Of a DNA stretch of 32,530 nucleotides, positions 1-7,605 are shown in pieces. Within the stretch, counting starts at the first letter, position 1, and each line of letters opens with the position of its first letter. A model generated the notes under the pieces. The model was not told where the DNA came from and made no database searches. It worked only from the letters and a program-made list of their open reading frames with translations. The translations under genes were made by a program, and so were the position numbers. The stretch comes from Actinomycetota bacterium. Its GTDB lineage: Bacteria; Actinomycetota; Acidimicrobiia; Acidimicrobiales; MedAcidi-G1. The stretch covers positions 16,833-49,362 of the forward strand of contig JACNLA010000020.1 in NCBI GenBank assembly GCA_014381745.1, in the 5' to 3' direction.

Positions 1-1274
1 AGCTGGTCGATCTCGCCCTCACCCATAGGTGTGGAGAGGATGCCGGTTCCACTCGAAACCATGAGGATGCCGTCGTCCAGGAGCAGGGCCACGAACCTGG
101 CAAGGCGTGTCGCTGCTTCGGGATCCGGGTAGGCGTCGCGGTAGTTGATGGGAGATGGGCTCGTCATGTGGATCTGGAACAGGGAGCCTGCCCCGCTGAC
201 GCTGGCCTCAACACCACGCCGACCGATCGCCTCGTTGATTCCCTCTATTGCCATGCGGTTGAGACCGTTCAAACGCTCGACCGCCTCCTGGTCGAACAAC
301 TCCATGGCCGTGCGGCCCGCCGTCATGGTTATCGGGTTGGCTGAGAAGGTGCCCGAATGCGGTACGCGGTAGTCGTCGGAATGCGGGTTCATGACCTGCA
401 TGACGTCGCGGCGCCCGGCTATCGCACCAACCGGGAAGCCCCCTCCGATCATCTTGGCCATCGCCGTGAGATCAGGCTGAATCCCGTAGCCCTGTTGGGC
501 GCCCCCGTAGCAACCCCTGAAGGTGATCACCTCGTCAGCTACCAGCAGTGCTCCGTTGGCCGTTGTCCAGGAGCGGAGCGCATCTACGAAAGCCTGTGTT
601 GCCGGACAGAGGCCCACCCTGTGTGGCATCAGGTCTACTAGAACGCATGCGATGTCGTTGGCGTGGCCGTTCAGGATCTGCACCGCCCTCTCAACGTCAT
701 TGAAGGGAAGGACCACGACATCGTCGAGCACACCACGGGGGGTGCCATGGGCGACCGGCACGCTCTCGGGTGCATCGACACCACCCCAGTTGGCGGGTTC
801 TGCGGTCTGGCTGACCTCGGCAAAGTCGTAGGAGCCGTGGTAGGCGCCCTCCACTTTGGCGATCTTGGGGCGGCCCGTGAATGCCCTTGACACCTTGAGG
901 GTGGCCATGACCGCTTCGGTTCCGGAGTTGACGAACCTGAGCTGGTCGAAACCGGCGTTCCTGGAACATAGGTGTTCGGCGTAACGGATCTCGGCCTCTG
1001 TGGCCATCGTGTACGCCGTGCCGCGTGCCATCTGGTCGGTCACCGCCGCGACGATTGCCGGGTGGGCGTGACCGTGGATGAGGGAGGCCATGTTGTTGGC
1101 AAAGTCGATCCGTTCCACGCCGTCGACGTCGGTGATGCGACAGCCAGTGGCGTGAGCGGCATACAGGGGGTGGGGGGCACGAAGCACGGTGTTGCGGCTG
1201 ACGCCGCCGGGCAGAACCTGCTTCGCCCGCTCGTAGAGGGCCTCGGACACGCTGGGTCCGTTGTCGTCGGTCAT
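1..1274 (-). CDS. Class III PLP aminotransferase, glutamate-1-semialdehyde-like (3' end beyond window)
   Basis: This is a fold-type I, class III aminotransferase of the branch usually annotated as glutamate-1-semialdehyde aminomutase, which also contains the beta-amino-acid transaminases. Visible motifs are PGGVSRNT near the N-terminus, FVNSGTEAVMATL (phosphate binding), the ADEVITFR aspartate motif, and MAKMIGGGFPVGA with the probable Schiff-base lysine at about residue 274. The C-terminus is cut by the window start. The ATG at 1274 overlaps the stop of the CoA-transferase B gene (ATGA), so translation is probably coupled. No other hemA/hemL-type gene is nearby, and the neighbours (aminomutase, 3-oxoacid CoA-transferase) fit catabolism better than heme synthesis. 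A role in deaminating a beta-amino acid made by the upstream aminomutase is inference; the family assignment is secure. Confidence 0.85.
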   Translation of the reverse strand, partial: MTDDNGPSVSEALYERAKQVLPGGVSRNTVLRAPHPLYAAHATGCRITDVDGVERIDFANNMASLIHGHAHPAIVAAVTDQMARGTAYTMATEAEIRYAEHLCSRNAGFDQLRFVNSGTEAVMATLKVSRAFTGRPKIAKVEGAYHGSYDFAEVSQTAEPANWGGVDAPESVPVAHGTPRGVLDDVVVLPFNDVERAVQILNGHANDIACVLVDLMPHRVGLCPATQAFVDALRSWTTANGALLVADEVITFRGCYGGAQQGYGIQPDLTAMAKMIGGGFPVGAIAGRRDVMQVMNPHSDDYRVPHSGTFSANPITMTAGRTAMELFDQEAVERLNGLNRMAIEGINEAIGRRGVEASVSGAGSLFQIHMTSPSPINYRDAYPDPEAATRLARFVALLLDDGILMVSSGTGILSTPMGEGEIDQ

Positions 1275-1939
1275 CGCTCCACCTCCGTCGACCTTGCATC
1301 TCTTATCGGACCGGCCGTCAGGGCGGCTACCTCGTCGAAGCTGACGCCGGCGGTGAGGTCTACTACCTCGAAACCGTCTGGCCCTATGTCAACAACAGCC
1401 AGATCCGTGTAGATCCGGTCCACCACCCCGACACCGGTAAGGGGATAGGTGCACGATTCCACCAACTTGGGTGTTCCATCTCGGGTGCAGTGGCTGGTCA
1501 TCACGTAGACGGCCTTCACGCCCGACACCAGGTCCATGGCTCCCCCGACGGCGGGTATGGAGTCGCCACCGGTCGACCAGTTGGCAAGGTCACCGTTTGC
1601 CGCAACCTCGAGTGCTCCCAGAACACACAGGTTCAGGTGGCCGCCCCGGATCATGGCGAAGCTGTCCGCGTGGTGAAAGTAGGACGCACCGGGCAGGGCC
1701 GTGACCTGTCGCTTGCCGGCGTTGATGAGCTCGGGGTCGCCATAACCGTCATCGGGAGAAGGCCCCATTCCCAACAGACCGTTCTCGGTGTGCAGGATCA
1801 CCTCGCACCCCTCTGGAATGAACTGGGCAATCATCTCGGGCATCCCGATACCGAGGTTCACATAGGAGCCGTCGGCGATGTCTCTTGCTGCGCGTGCCGC
1901 CATCTGCTCTCGGCTGAGACCGACCGGAGCCGACGTCAT
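1271..1939 (-). CDS. scoB: 3-oxoacid CoA-transferase, subunit B
   Basis: Beta subunit of a family I CoA-transferase (succinyl-CoA:3-ketoacid / acetate-acetoacetate type, 222 aa, usual length). The HTENGLLGMG motif carries the catalytic glutamate, about E52, which forms the glutamyl-CoA thioester. Also visible are NLGIGMP near the N-terminus and the GGAMDLVSG motif. Such enzymes move CoA from succinyl-CoA or acetyl-CoA onto a 3-oxoacid. The start overlaps the end of the alpha subunit by 4 nt, and the stop overlaps the aminotransferase start by 4 nt. PcaJ (3-oxoadipate CoA-transferase) is a close relative and cannot be excluded by sequence alone, but no protocatechuate genes are present. Confidence 0.88.
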   Translation of the reverse strand: MTSAPVGLSREQMAARAARDIADGSYVNLGIGMPEMIAQFIPEGCEVILHTENGLLGMGPSPDDGYGDPELINAGKRQVTALPGASYFHHADSFAMIRGGHLNLCVLGALEVAANGDLANWSTGGDSIPAVGGAMDLVSGVKAVYVMTSHCTRDGTPKLVESCTYPLTGVGVVDRIYTDLAVVDIGPDGFEVVDLTAGVSFDEVAALTAGPIRDARSTEVER

Positions 1940-2646
1940 GGGTAGGTGACCCCGCGCGCTACAAGGTCGGACTCGTGTGCGGGTGAGCCGACGTGGACGA
2001 CGCGGTCGACGAAGATCCCCGGGGTTACAACGGCCTCGGGGTCAATCTCACCGGGCGACACGACCTCGGCGGCCTGCACGACCGTTGTGGTAGCGGCCAT
2101 TGCCATGAGGGGTGAGAAGTTGCGCGCAGTCCTGTTGTAGAGGAGGTTCCCGTGAAGGTCCGCCACCCTGGCCTTGATGAGGGCGAGGTCGGCTGTCAGG
2201 GCGTGTTCCAGCACATGGCCTCGACCGTTGAACTCGCGCTGCTCGCGCCCCTCGGCCAACTCGGTGCCAACAGCCGTTGGCGTGTAGAAGCCCGGGATTC
2301 CGGCACCGCCGGCGCGGATGCGCTCAGCCAGGGTGCCCTGGGGAACCAACTCGAGCTCTATCCGGCCGGATCGGTAAAGGTCGGGAAAGACGGTGGAGTT
2401 GGTGCTGCGGGGATACGAACAGATCATCTTGGCGACGCTGCCGGCCCTGATAAGGGCTGCCAGGCCCACCTCGCCGCTGCCGGTGTTGTTGTTGACGACG
2501 GTCAGGTCGGTGGCACCGTGGTCGATGAGGGCGTGGATCAACTCGATTGGGCTGCCAGCCTCGCCGAAGCCGCCGATCATTACGGTCGCGCCGTCCGCCA
2601 CTCCAGCAACCGCCTGTTCAGGATCGGCGACCCTCTTGTCGATCAC
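1936..2646 (-). CDS. scoA: 3-oxoacid CoA-transferase, subunit A
   Basis: Alpha subunit of the same family I CoA-transferase (236 aa). The N-terminal GATVMIGGFGEAGSP is the glycine-rich CoA-binding signature, and VVNNNTGSGEVGLAALI and PQGTLAERIRAGGAGIPGFYT are family landmarks. The start is a GTG only 9 nt after the aminomutase stop and in the same frame, so the two are almost certainly one transcript. It forms a heterodimer or heterotetramer with subunit B in the cytoplasm. The true substrate is not shown by the sequence; neighbours suggest a 3-oxoacid derived from amino acid breakdown. Confidence 0.88.
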   Translation of the reverse strand: MIDKRVADPEQAVAGVADGATVMIGGFGEAGSPIELIHALIDHGATDLTVVNNNTGSGEVGLAALIRAGSVAKMICSYPRSTNSTVFPDLYRSGRIELELVPQGTLAERIRAGGAGIPGFYTPTAVGTELAEGREQREFNGRGHVLEHALTADLALIKARVADLHGNLLYNRTARNFSPLMAMAATTTVVQAAEVVSPGEIDPEAVVTPGIFVDRVVHVGSPAHESDLVARGVTYP

Positions 2647-2655
2647 GTCAGCCGC

Positions 2656-4095
2656 CTATGCGGGTACAGCCGTGGGCTCTTCGGTCCGGAGCGACTTCAC
2701 CCTTGCGTAGTCGAAGAGACCGGCCTCGTCGAAGAGCACCCTGTCCTCGTAGCCGTCAAACCAGATTGCCTCCGGGTTGCGGCCCACGATGCAGACCTTT
2801 CCCCTGTCGGGTGCATCGGCTGCGTTGCGGAGGATCTTGAAGATCACGACACCGTTCTCGGAGCCTGTGAGACCCGGGATGGGTTCGTCGGTGACAGCAG
2901 CCACCTCGGTCTTGCCCTTGTAGTGGGTGATGGAGAGCCTGGCGTGGGCCTCAACGCCGGAGAGGCCCTTCTGGGAATCATTGAGGGTCTGCCATGCGGT
3001 TTCAATCGGCACGTTGAAGGCCTTGTGGGCAATGATGTCGCGCCCGCAAAAGAAGTAGTGGTTCTCTATGCCGACCCGCTTGAGGGTTCTCTGCATGATG
3101 CGCAGGGCTTCGGCGTTGTCGTTGACCCCCTTGATGATCGGAGACTGGTTCTCGACGCTGATCCAGCCGCGGGAGACCACGGCGTCTACTGCCCGTCTGG
3201 CGCTGGCATTCCACTCGTAGAAGCTGTCGCCGTCCTCCATGTACGCACCGCTGTCATCCCGGGCCAGGAACTCGTCGGGGTGGTTGAAGTGGGTCATCAG
3301 CCGAAAGCCCACGTCCGGGTACGTCTTGTGGAACAGGTCCAGCATCGACAGGAAGGCCTCGTCGAAGCGGTCCGGGTGGAACGCCAGTTCCTTGGTGCCC
3401 AGGCGGATGGACTCCACCCCGGCCTCGGCCAGGGCCGTAAGCCAGCCGGCGATCTTGTTGTTGGGCAGCACCATCGGATCGCCACCCGACAGCAAAATCT
3501 CGCGGAGCTTCTCGCGGCCTGAGTCGGGATGGGTGCCACCGTTGGCTGCCACCGCCGCGTTGTGCGCCCGGACGTAGTCGGTGACCTCGACAATCTGGGC
3601 AAGACCCTTCTTGTCGACCGTGCCGTCCTGACGCTTGATCTCCTTGCGGCCGATCAGTTCCTCGCGGTAGCAGAACCGGCAGTGCGCCGAGCACGTGGAG
3701 ATGACGTACATGAGGCCCATCTCGTATTTGTGGAGCAGTCCCTCGACGGGGCTGTAGTCCATCTGGAAGCCCGGGTCCTCGGCACCCTCCAGGTTGAGGG
3801 TCTCCTCAGGTGAGGCCTTCACGAGCTTTTGAAGTGCCGCGCTGTTGCGGGCCATCTCGAAGTAGTGGCGGGTCACCTTGACGGGCATGCGTGCCTCGAC
3901 GTCACGCTCGGTTCCCCTGATCTGGACCAGGCCCGCAAGCTCTGCGTCCGTGTAGAAGCCCAGCGTGTCATCAGGAGCGGTCCCGTTGATGAATGGATCC
4001 AGGCCGTTCAGGATCTGGCGGTCGTACTTCGGGTTCTCCACATGGTCCAGCACGCGGAGTTCGCGTTCGGTGGGCTGGTACTTCGCTCTGGCCAT
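2656..4095 (-). CDS. KamA-family radical SAM aminomutase, divergent substrate pocket
   Basis: A PLP- and radical SAM-dependent 2,3-aminomutase (479 aa, longer than the roughly 420 aa of lysine 2,3-aminomutase). The [4Fe-4S] motif is C135-x3-C139-x2-C142, followed by R144, which aligns with the arginine that binds the substrate carboxylate in the clostridial enzyme. LLSGGDP and THFNHPDE are family blocks. The canonical PGGGGK around the PLP lysine is replaced by HYKGKTEV (K393/K395). The two aspartates that hold the lysine side-chain ammonium appear replaced: the first by R352 in FFCGRDIIAH, the second by a non-acidic residue near 388-390. This argues against lysine as substrate and loosely recalls glutamate 2,3-aminomutase, which has a basic residue there. 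The alignment is from memory. First gene of the operon; GGAGGG precedes the ATG. Confidence 0.85.
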   Translation of the reverse strand: MARAKYQPTERELRVLDHVENPKYDRQILNGLDPFINGTAPDDTLGFYTDAELAGLVQIRGTERDVEARMPVKVTRHYFEMARNSAALQKLVKASPEETLNLEGAEDPGFQMDYSPVEGLLHKYEMGLMYVISTCSAHCRFCYREELIGRKEIKRQDGTVDKKGLAQIVEVTDYVRAHNAAVAANGGTHPDSGREKLREILLSGGDPMVLPNNKIAGWLTALAEAGVESIRLGTKELAFHPDRFDEAFLSMLDLFHKTYPDVGFRLMTHFNHPDEFLARDDSGAYMEDGDSFYEWNASARRAVDAVVSRGWISVENQSPIIKGVNDNAEALRIMQRTLKRVGIENHYFFCGRDIIAHKAFNVPIETAWQTLNDSQKGLSGVEAHARLSITHYKGKTEVAAVTDEPIPGLTGSENGVVIFKILRNAADAPDRGKVCIVGRNPEAIWFDGYEDRVLFDEAGLFDYARVKSLRTEEPTAVPA

Positions 4096-4217
4096 GGGTT
4101 CTGCCCTCCACCACTCATGAAGCCGGAAGCGGGAACCTCCCCAACCGACACAGCGAGCCTACTGAGAAGTGATGTTCTCACATGTAACAGGTCAGGCCGG
4201 ATGGATAGCCTGCCGCG

Positions 4218-5483
4218 GTGAAACCTGCTCGTAGAGACCGGCCTGCAAGGCGTTCAGCAGCCGGCTTCTACGGCTGGCAGATGGTCGCTCTGGCCAGCCT
4301 CGTCGGTGTGCTCACCGGTCCGGGGCAGTCGATCGGTGTCTCCGTGTTTCGCCAGCACCTCTCCGACGGGCTCCGTCTCTCCGACTCTGCAATCGCCACG
4401 GCATATCTGGTTGGCACCCTGTTGTCCTCCACGTTTCAGCCGAGGATCGGCCGATGGGTCGACGAGGTCGGAGTGCGAAGGGCGTCAACGGTGTTCGGTG
4501 CCGTCTTCGCCCTGACCCTTGCCCACATGTCCCTGGTTCGTGGTGCCGTCTGGCTGGCTGTCGGCTTCTTTGGGATCAGGCTGCTCGGTCAGGGCGCTCT
4601 GAGCATGACCTCAACCGTTTCGGTCATGCACTGGTTTGAGCGACGTCGAGGGTTCGCCCTCGGCCTCAAGATGACCCTCACCATGGGAGGCATCTCGGTC
4701 GTACCGGTCCTTCTGGCTCTAGCGATCGACGCCTGGGGGTGGCGCATGGCCTGGTTGGCGGCGGCAGCCGTGGTCGCCCTCACCGCGATACCCGTCAGCT
4801 GGTTCGGTTACGTGAACCGCCCCGCCGATCTGGGGCAACAGCCCGACGGTGGGCTTCGGCCCGACGAGATCGAGGACAGATCGACGCTCCCCTCGGTCAC
4901 AAGGTCCATGGCGCTCCGGTTTCCGGGCTTCTGGATCCTCTCGGCGGTTACCGCCACCAATGCGCTCTTCGGCACAGGCCTCTTGTTCCACCAGACCAAC
5001 CTTCTGGGCGAGATCGGCTATTCGAATGCACAGGCTGCCGCAATGTTTCTGCCGCAGGCGGCTGGTGCTGTGGCCGGCGGCCTCACGTTCGGTTGGCTGG
5101 CGGACCGGAGGGTCCGTAGAAGCCTCCCGGCTGTCGTGGCACTGCTCCTGGCAGCCACGATGTTTCTGGGTGGAACAGCGACGACGTTCCCGACCATCCT
5201 GCTCTACTCGGTGATTCTGGGTGTGACGATGGGGAGTGGAGGTGCCGTTCAGGGTTCCCTGCTTCCGGCGCTCTTTGGCGTGGGCCACATCGGTTCCATC
5301 TCCGGAACCCTCGGCCTGATCGGGGTGCTGGCCTCTGCGATGGGAGCGTTGATGTTCTCGCTGGGCAACACCGTGTTCGGCAGTTACCGGGGTGCGAGCC
5401 TGTGGCTCAGCGTGCTGCCGCTGGCGGTCGCAGTGGTCGCCATCACATTGCGGCGACATTTCACCGTGGACAATCCGTCCTGA
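4218..5483 (+). CDS. MFS transporter, monocarboxylate/OFA-like
   Basis: A 421 aa polytopic membrane protein with about 12 hydrophobic segments. It starts with FYGWQMVALASLVG, the typical opening of the monocarboxylate/OFA-type MFS branch, and has a GRWVDEVGVRR loop between helices 2 and 3 and FGWLADRRVRRS between helices 8 and 9 (the two MFS loop motifs). It probably exports or imports a small organic acid or amino-acid-derived solute. The start is a GTG with no clear ribosome-binding site, so a leaderless transcript is possible. It is divergent from the aminomutase operon across 122 bp, which makes a substrate-uptake role for that pathway possible but unproven. Confidence 0.8.
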   Translation: MKPARRDRPARRSAAGFYGWQMVALASLVGVLTGPGQSIGVSVFRQHLSDGLRLSDSAIATAYLVGTLLSSTFQPRIGRWVDEVGVRRASTVFGAVFALTLAHMSLVRGAVWLAVGFFGIRLLGQGALSMTSTVSVMHWFERRRGFALGLKMTLTMGGISVVPVLLALAIDAWGWRMAWLAAAAVVALTAIPVSWFGYVNRPADLGQQPDGGLRPDEIEDRSTLPSVTRSMALRFPGFWILSAVTATNALFGTGLLFHQTNLLGEIGYSNAQAAAMFLPQAAGAVAGGLTFGWLADRRVRRSLPAVVALLLAATMFLGGTATTFPTILLYSVILGVTMGSGGAVQGSLLPALFGVGHIGSISGTLGLIGVLASAMGALMFSLGNTVFGSYRGASLWLSVLPLAVAVVAITLRRHFTVDNPS

Positions 5484-5498
5484 GGCCAAGCAGTCGTC

Positions 5499-5534
5499 AG
5501 GTCCAGCCCTGCATCCAGAATGCGGGGCTGACCT
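5499..5534 (+). terminator. Probable bidirectional terminator hairpin
   Basis: A strong inverted repeat lies just after the MFS stop: AGGTC, CAGCCC and GCAT on the left arm pair with ATGC, GGGCTG and ACCT on the right around a short loop. A T-rich tract (TTGTTT) follows on the plus strand. It sits between the MFS gene and the convergent tRNA, so it may stop transcription from both sides. Confidence 0.5.
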
Positions 5535-5544
5535 GTGGGTTGTT

Positions 5545-5620
5545 TGGAGCGGACGACGAGATTCGAACCCGCGACCCTCACCTTGGCAAGGTGATGCTCT
5601 ACCAGCTGAGCTACGTCCGC
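5545..5620 (-). tRNA. tRNA-Gly (GCC)
   Basis: Minus-strand cloverleaf of 76 nt with the 3' CCA encoded. The acceptor stem GCGGACG/CGTCCGC is perfect, the D arm is GCTC...GAGC, the anticodon stem TCACC/GGTGA encloses the loop TTGCCAA (anticodon GCC), and the T arm is GCGGG-TTCGAAT-CCCGT. The discriminator base is U, as expected for glycine tRNA. A TACAGT hexamer 11 bp upstream of the mature 5' end is a plausible -10 box. Confidence 0.95.
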
Positions 5621-5686
5621 GTCGGGGCGTAACTGTAGCGGGCACACCGGGCCATGCGACCCACCTGCAGCAGGGAGACGTGGGCC

Positions 5687-5917
5687 TCAGTCCCCTTCGC
5701 CATCGCTCAGGTCGACACGCAGGATGAGGACACCATCTTCCATGGTGGCCTCGGCATCGCCGATGATGGCGAAGTCCATGAAGTCAGCCTGGGCCTGGTC
5801 TATGAACCTCTGACGTTCCTCACCACCGATGGGTGGCATGTTTCGCGAACGGACCGCCTCGGCCCTCTCCCGGAACCGGGCCAGCATCGCATCCAGGTCC
5901 AACTCGGGGCTGCTCAC
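5687..5917 (-). CDS. Small hypothetical acidic protein
   Basis: A 76 aa ORF I do not recognise. It begins at a GTG four bases after the stop of the upstream membrane-protein gene, so the two look like one transcript. The longer frame extending further upstream is an artefact of overlap with that gene. The sequence has an amphipathic helical N-terminal half (LDAMLARFRERAEAVRSRN), a central MPPIGGEER turn, and ends in a short beta-like segment (DGVLILRVDLS) with an acidic tail. No signal peptide, membrane segment or metal-binding motif is visible. Probably cytoplasmic. Confidence 0.55.
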   Translation of the reverse strand: MSSPELDLDAMLARFRERAEAVRSRNMPPIGGEERQRFIDQAQADFMDFAIIGDAEATMEDGVLILRVDLSDGEGD

Positions 5918-5921
5918 AGGA

Positions 5922-6350
5922 TCAACTGGTCTCGACGGTGACGCCGGCATCGACGGTGGTAACGGCCGGGACCTCGACGCCGAGGTGGAGAGAGAGCAGT
6001 TCCTCGAGCTCCGGGTCACCGGGAACCACCGCATCAACTGAAGGTTCCTCAGAAGCGGCATCGACCACGACCGCTCCGGCGGAAGCAGCCCTGCGCCCAG
6101 GCCGGGTATGCCACCAGAAGGCGGCCGTAATCGCAAGCAGGGCAACTGCGATGAGCCGGATTGAGAACACGATCTGATCGATGCGTTCGCCAGCGGTAAG
6201 ACCGTTCTCGTCTACAACCGGGGGAATGGTCTCAATCGTGGTCACCTGAGCCATGACAGGGTCCATGAACAACAGCACAGCAACGGCCGAACCAACGGTA
6301 AGCAGCGCTGCGACTGTCCTACGTACCGGCATGTGCACCAACCACCCCAT
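5922..6350 (-). CDS. Hypothetical membrane protein with two hydrophobic segments
   Basis: Unrecognised protein of about 142 aa. The N-terminus, VRRTVAALLTVGSAVAVLLF, looks like a signal peptide or membrane anchor. After a short periplasmic-type stretch (TTIETIPPVVDENGL) comes a second hydrophobic helix (RLIAVALLAITAAFWW), then an arginine-rich stop-transfer HTRPGRRA and an acidic, low-complexity C-terminal tail. The topology predicts a small inner-membrane protein with a cytoplasmic tail. The start is uncertain: ATG at 6350, GTG at 6338 or ATG at 6332 are all possible, and the last gives the best signal peptide. It is followed closely by the 76 aa ORF. Confidence 0.6.
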   Translation of the reverse strand: MGWLVHMPVRRTVAALLTVGSAVAVLLFMDPVMAQVTTIETIPPVVDENGLTAGERIDQIVFSIRLIAVALLAITAAFWWHTRPGRRAASAGAVVVDAASEEPSVDAVVPGDPELEELLSLHLGVEVPAVTTVDAGVTVETS

Positions 6351-6383
6351 CCTCAACAACCAGATCAGGCAGATAATGGTAGT

Positions 6384-6399
6384 GGACCCTCCGGGGTCC
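6384..6399 (-). terminator. Possible terminator hairpin after the methionine operon
   Basis: A perfect 6-bp inverted repeat, GGACCC/GGGTCC, around a CGGA tetraloop (minus strand) lies about 20 bp after the stop of the trans-sulfuration gene. There is no clean U-run, so it may be only part of a terminator or a leader hairpin for the next gene. Confidence 0.3.
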
Positions 6400-6417
6400 C
6401 GGTTACCTCACCTGCGT

Positions 6418-7605
6418 TCAGCCGGCAGCCGAAAGGGCTCCTTGGAAATCGGCAACAACGTCACCGGCGTCCTCAAGGCCACATGAGACCCTGATGGTCC
6501 CAGGACCGATCCCCGTGGCGGCCTGCTCTTCTTCGGTCAGGCCCACGTGGGTCGTGCTTGCCGGATGGGTAACGAGCGTCTCAGGCCCCCCGAGGGTGGA
6601 TGCCAGGATCGCCAGCCTTGTCGACTCCACGAACTTCTCCCCGGCCTCTCGCCCGCCAAGCAGGTCGAAGGTCAACAGGCCGCCCATGAAGCTCATCTGG
6701 CGCTGCGCCAGGTCGTGTTGCAGGTGTGACTCCAGGCCCGGATAGGCGACGCGACTCACTGCGTCGTGACCTTCCAGAAACTCGGCAAGGCGCTGGGCGG
6801 TCTCGGACTGTCGGGCAAGGCGGACACCAAGAGTGCGGACACCGCGGTGGGCGTTGAGGGCGTCGGCCGGAGAGGCATTGGCGCCATGCAGCACAGCGAA
6901 GCTCCACAGCCAGGTCATCAACTCCTGTGAACCCGAGACCACGCCGATGCTGGCATCGTTGTGCCCGGCAATGGCCTTGGTGGCCGAGTGGAGGACAAGA
7001 TCGACACCGTGGGCAATTGGCTGCTGGCCCAACGGTGTCGCAAATGTGGAGTCCACTACCGTCATCGGGCCGGCCAACGCTCCAAGTTCATCCAGGTCAA
7101 CCAGGTCCAGATAGGGGTTGGCCGGGGTCTCGGCCACGACGAGCATCGTCTTCCCTGGGCGAATGGCCTCGGCAAATGCACCCGGCTGTGTTCCATCCAC
7201 GAACGTGACGTCGATCCCGAAGCGTGGGCAGACGGTCTGCAACAGCAGCTGTGTTCCGGCGTAGATCTGGCGTTGGGCGACTATGTGGTCACCGGTCGAG
7301 CAGAGCCCCAGCACCACGGCGCTCATCGCCCCCATCCCCGAGGAGAACGCGCGGGAGGCCTCAGCGCCCTCAAGCTCAGCGATGGTCGCCTCGAAGGCGT
7401 TGATGGTCGGGTTGCCGTAACGGGAGTAGAAGCGCTCCGGTGCCGCCGCTGTAGCCAGCCCGCGGCCCTGCTCTACCGAGTCATAGGCAAACGCCGTGGT
7501 CGCCCACAAGATGGGCGCCAGGGCTCCCTGGTTGGACTCCCGACCGGCCAGGACTGCCATCGTCTCAGGAGCAAACTCTCTGTCAGCTTCATTCCGTTCA
7601 GCCAT
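6418..7605 (-). CDS. PLP-dependent trans-sulfuration enzyme (MetB/MetZ/MetY type)
   Basis: A Cys/Met-metabolism PLP enzyme (395 aa from the ATG at 7605). Landmarks are YSRYGNPT (phosphate and PLP contacts), the SSGMGAM block, and LHSATKAIAGH with the Schiff-base lysine at about K210. It incorporates sulfur from cysteine or sulfide into an activated homoserine, giving cystathionine or homocysteine directly. Family members with these three reactions cannot be separated by eye; length favours MetB or MetZ over the longer MetY. The gene overlaps the end of metX by 8 nt, so it uses the O-acetylhomoserine made by MetX and is under the same riboswitch. The open frame extends upstream, but GGAGG precedes the ATG at 7605 and that start matches the family N-terminus. 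Confidence 0.85.
   Translation of the reverse strand: MAERNEADREFAPETMAVLAGRESNQGALAPILWATTAFAYDSVEQGRGLATAAAPERFYSRYGNPTINAFEATIAELEGAEASRAFSSGMGAMSAVVLGLCSTGDHIVAQRQIYAGTQLLLQTVCPRFGIDVTFVDGTQPGAFAEAIRPGKTMLVVAETPANPYLDLVDLDELGALAGPMTVVDSTFATPLGQQPIAHGVDLVLHSATKAIAGHNDASIGVVSGSQELMTWLWSFAVLHGANASPADALNAHRGVRTLGVRLARQSETAQRLAEFLEGHDAVSRVAYPGLESHLQHDLAQRQMSFMGGLLTFDLLGGREAGEKFVESTRLAILASTLGGPETLVTHPASTTHVGLTEEEQAATGIGPGTIRVSCGLEDAGDVVADFQGALSAAG

Noticed and set aside
2152-3522. Long 456-codon open frame on the plus strand
   Set aside because: It lies antisense to the aminomutase and CoA-transferase genes, which have clear family motifs. Long antisense frames are expected in high-GC codon usage.
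4719-5645. 308-codon minus-strand frame opposite the MFS gene and across the tRNA
   Set aside because: It runs through the tRNA-Gly and is antisense to a well-supported transporter; its composition is low-complexity and matches no family I know.
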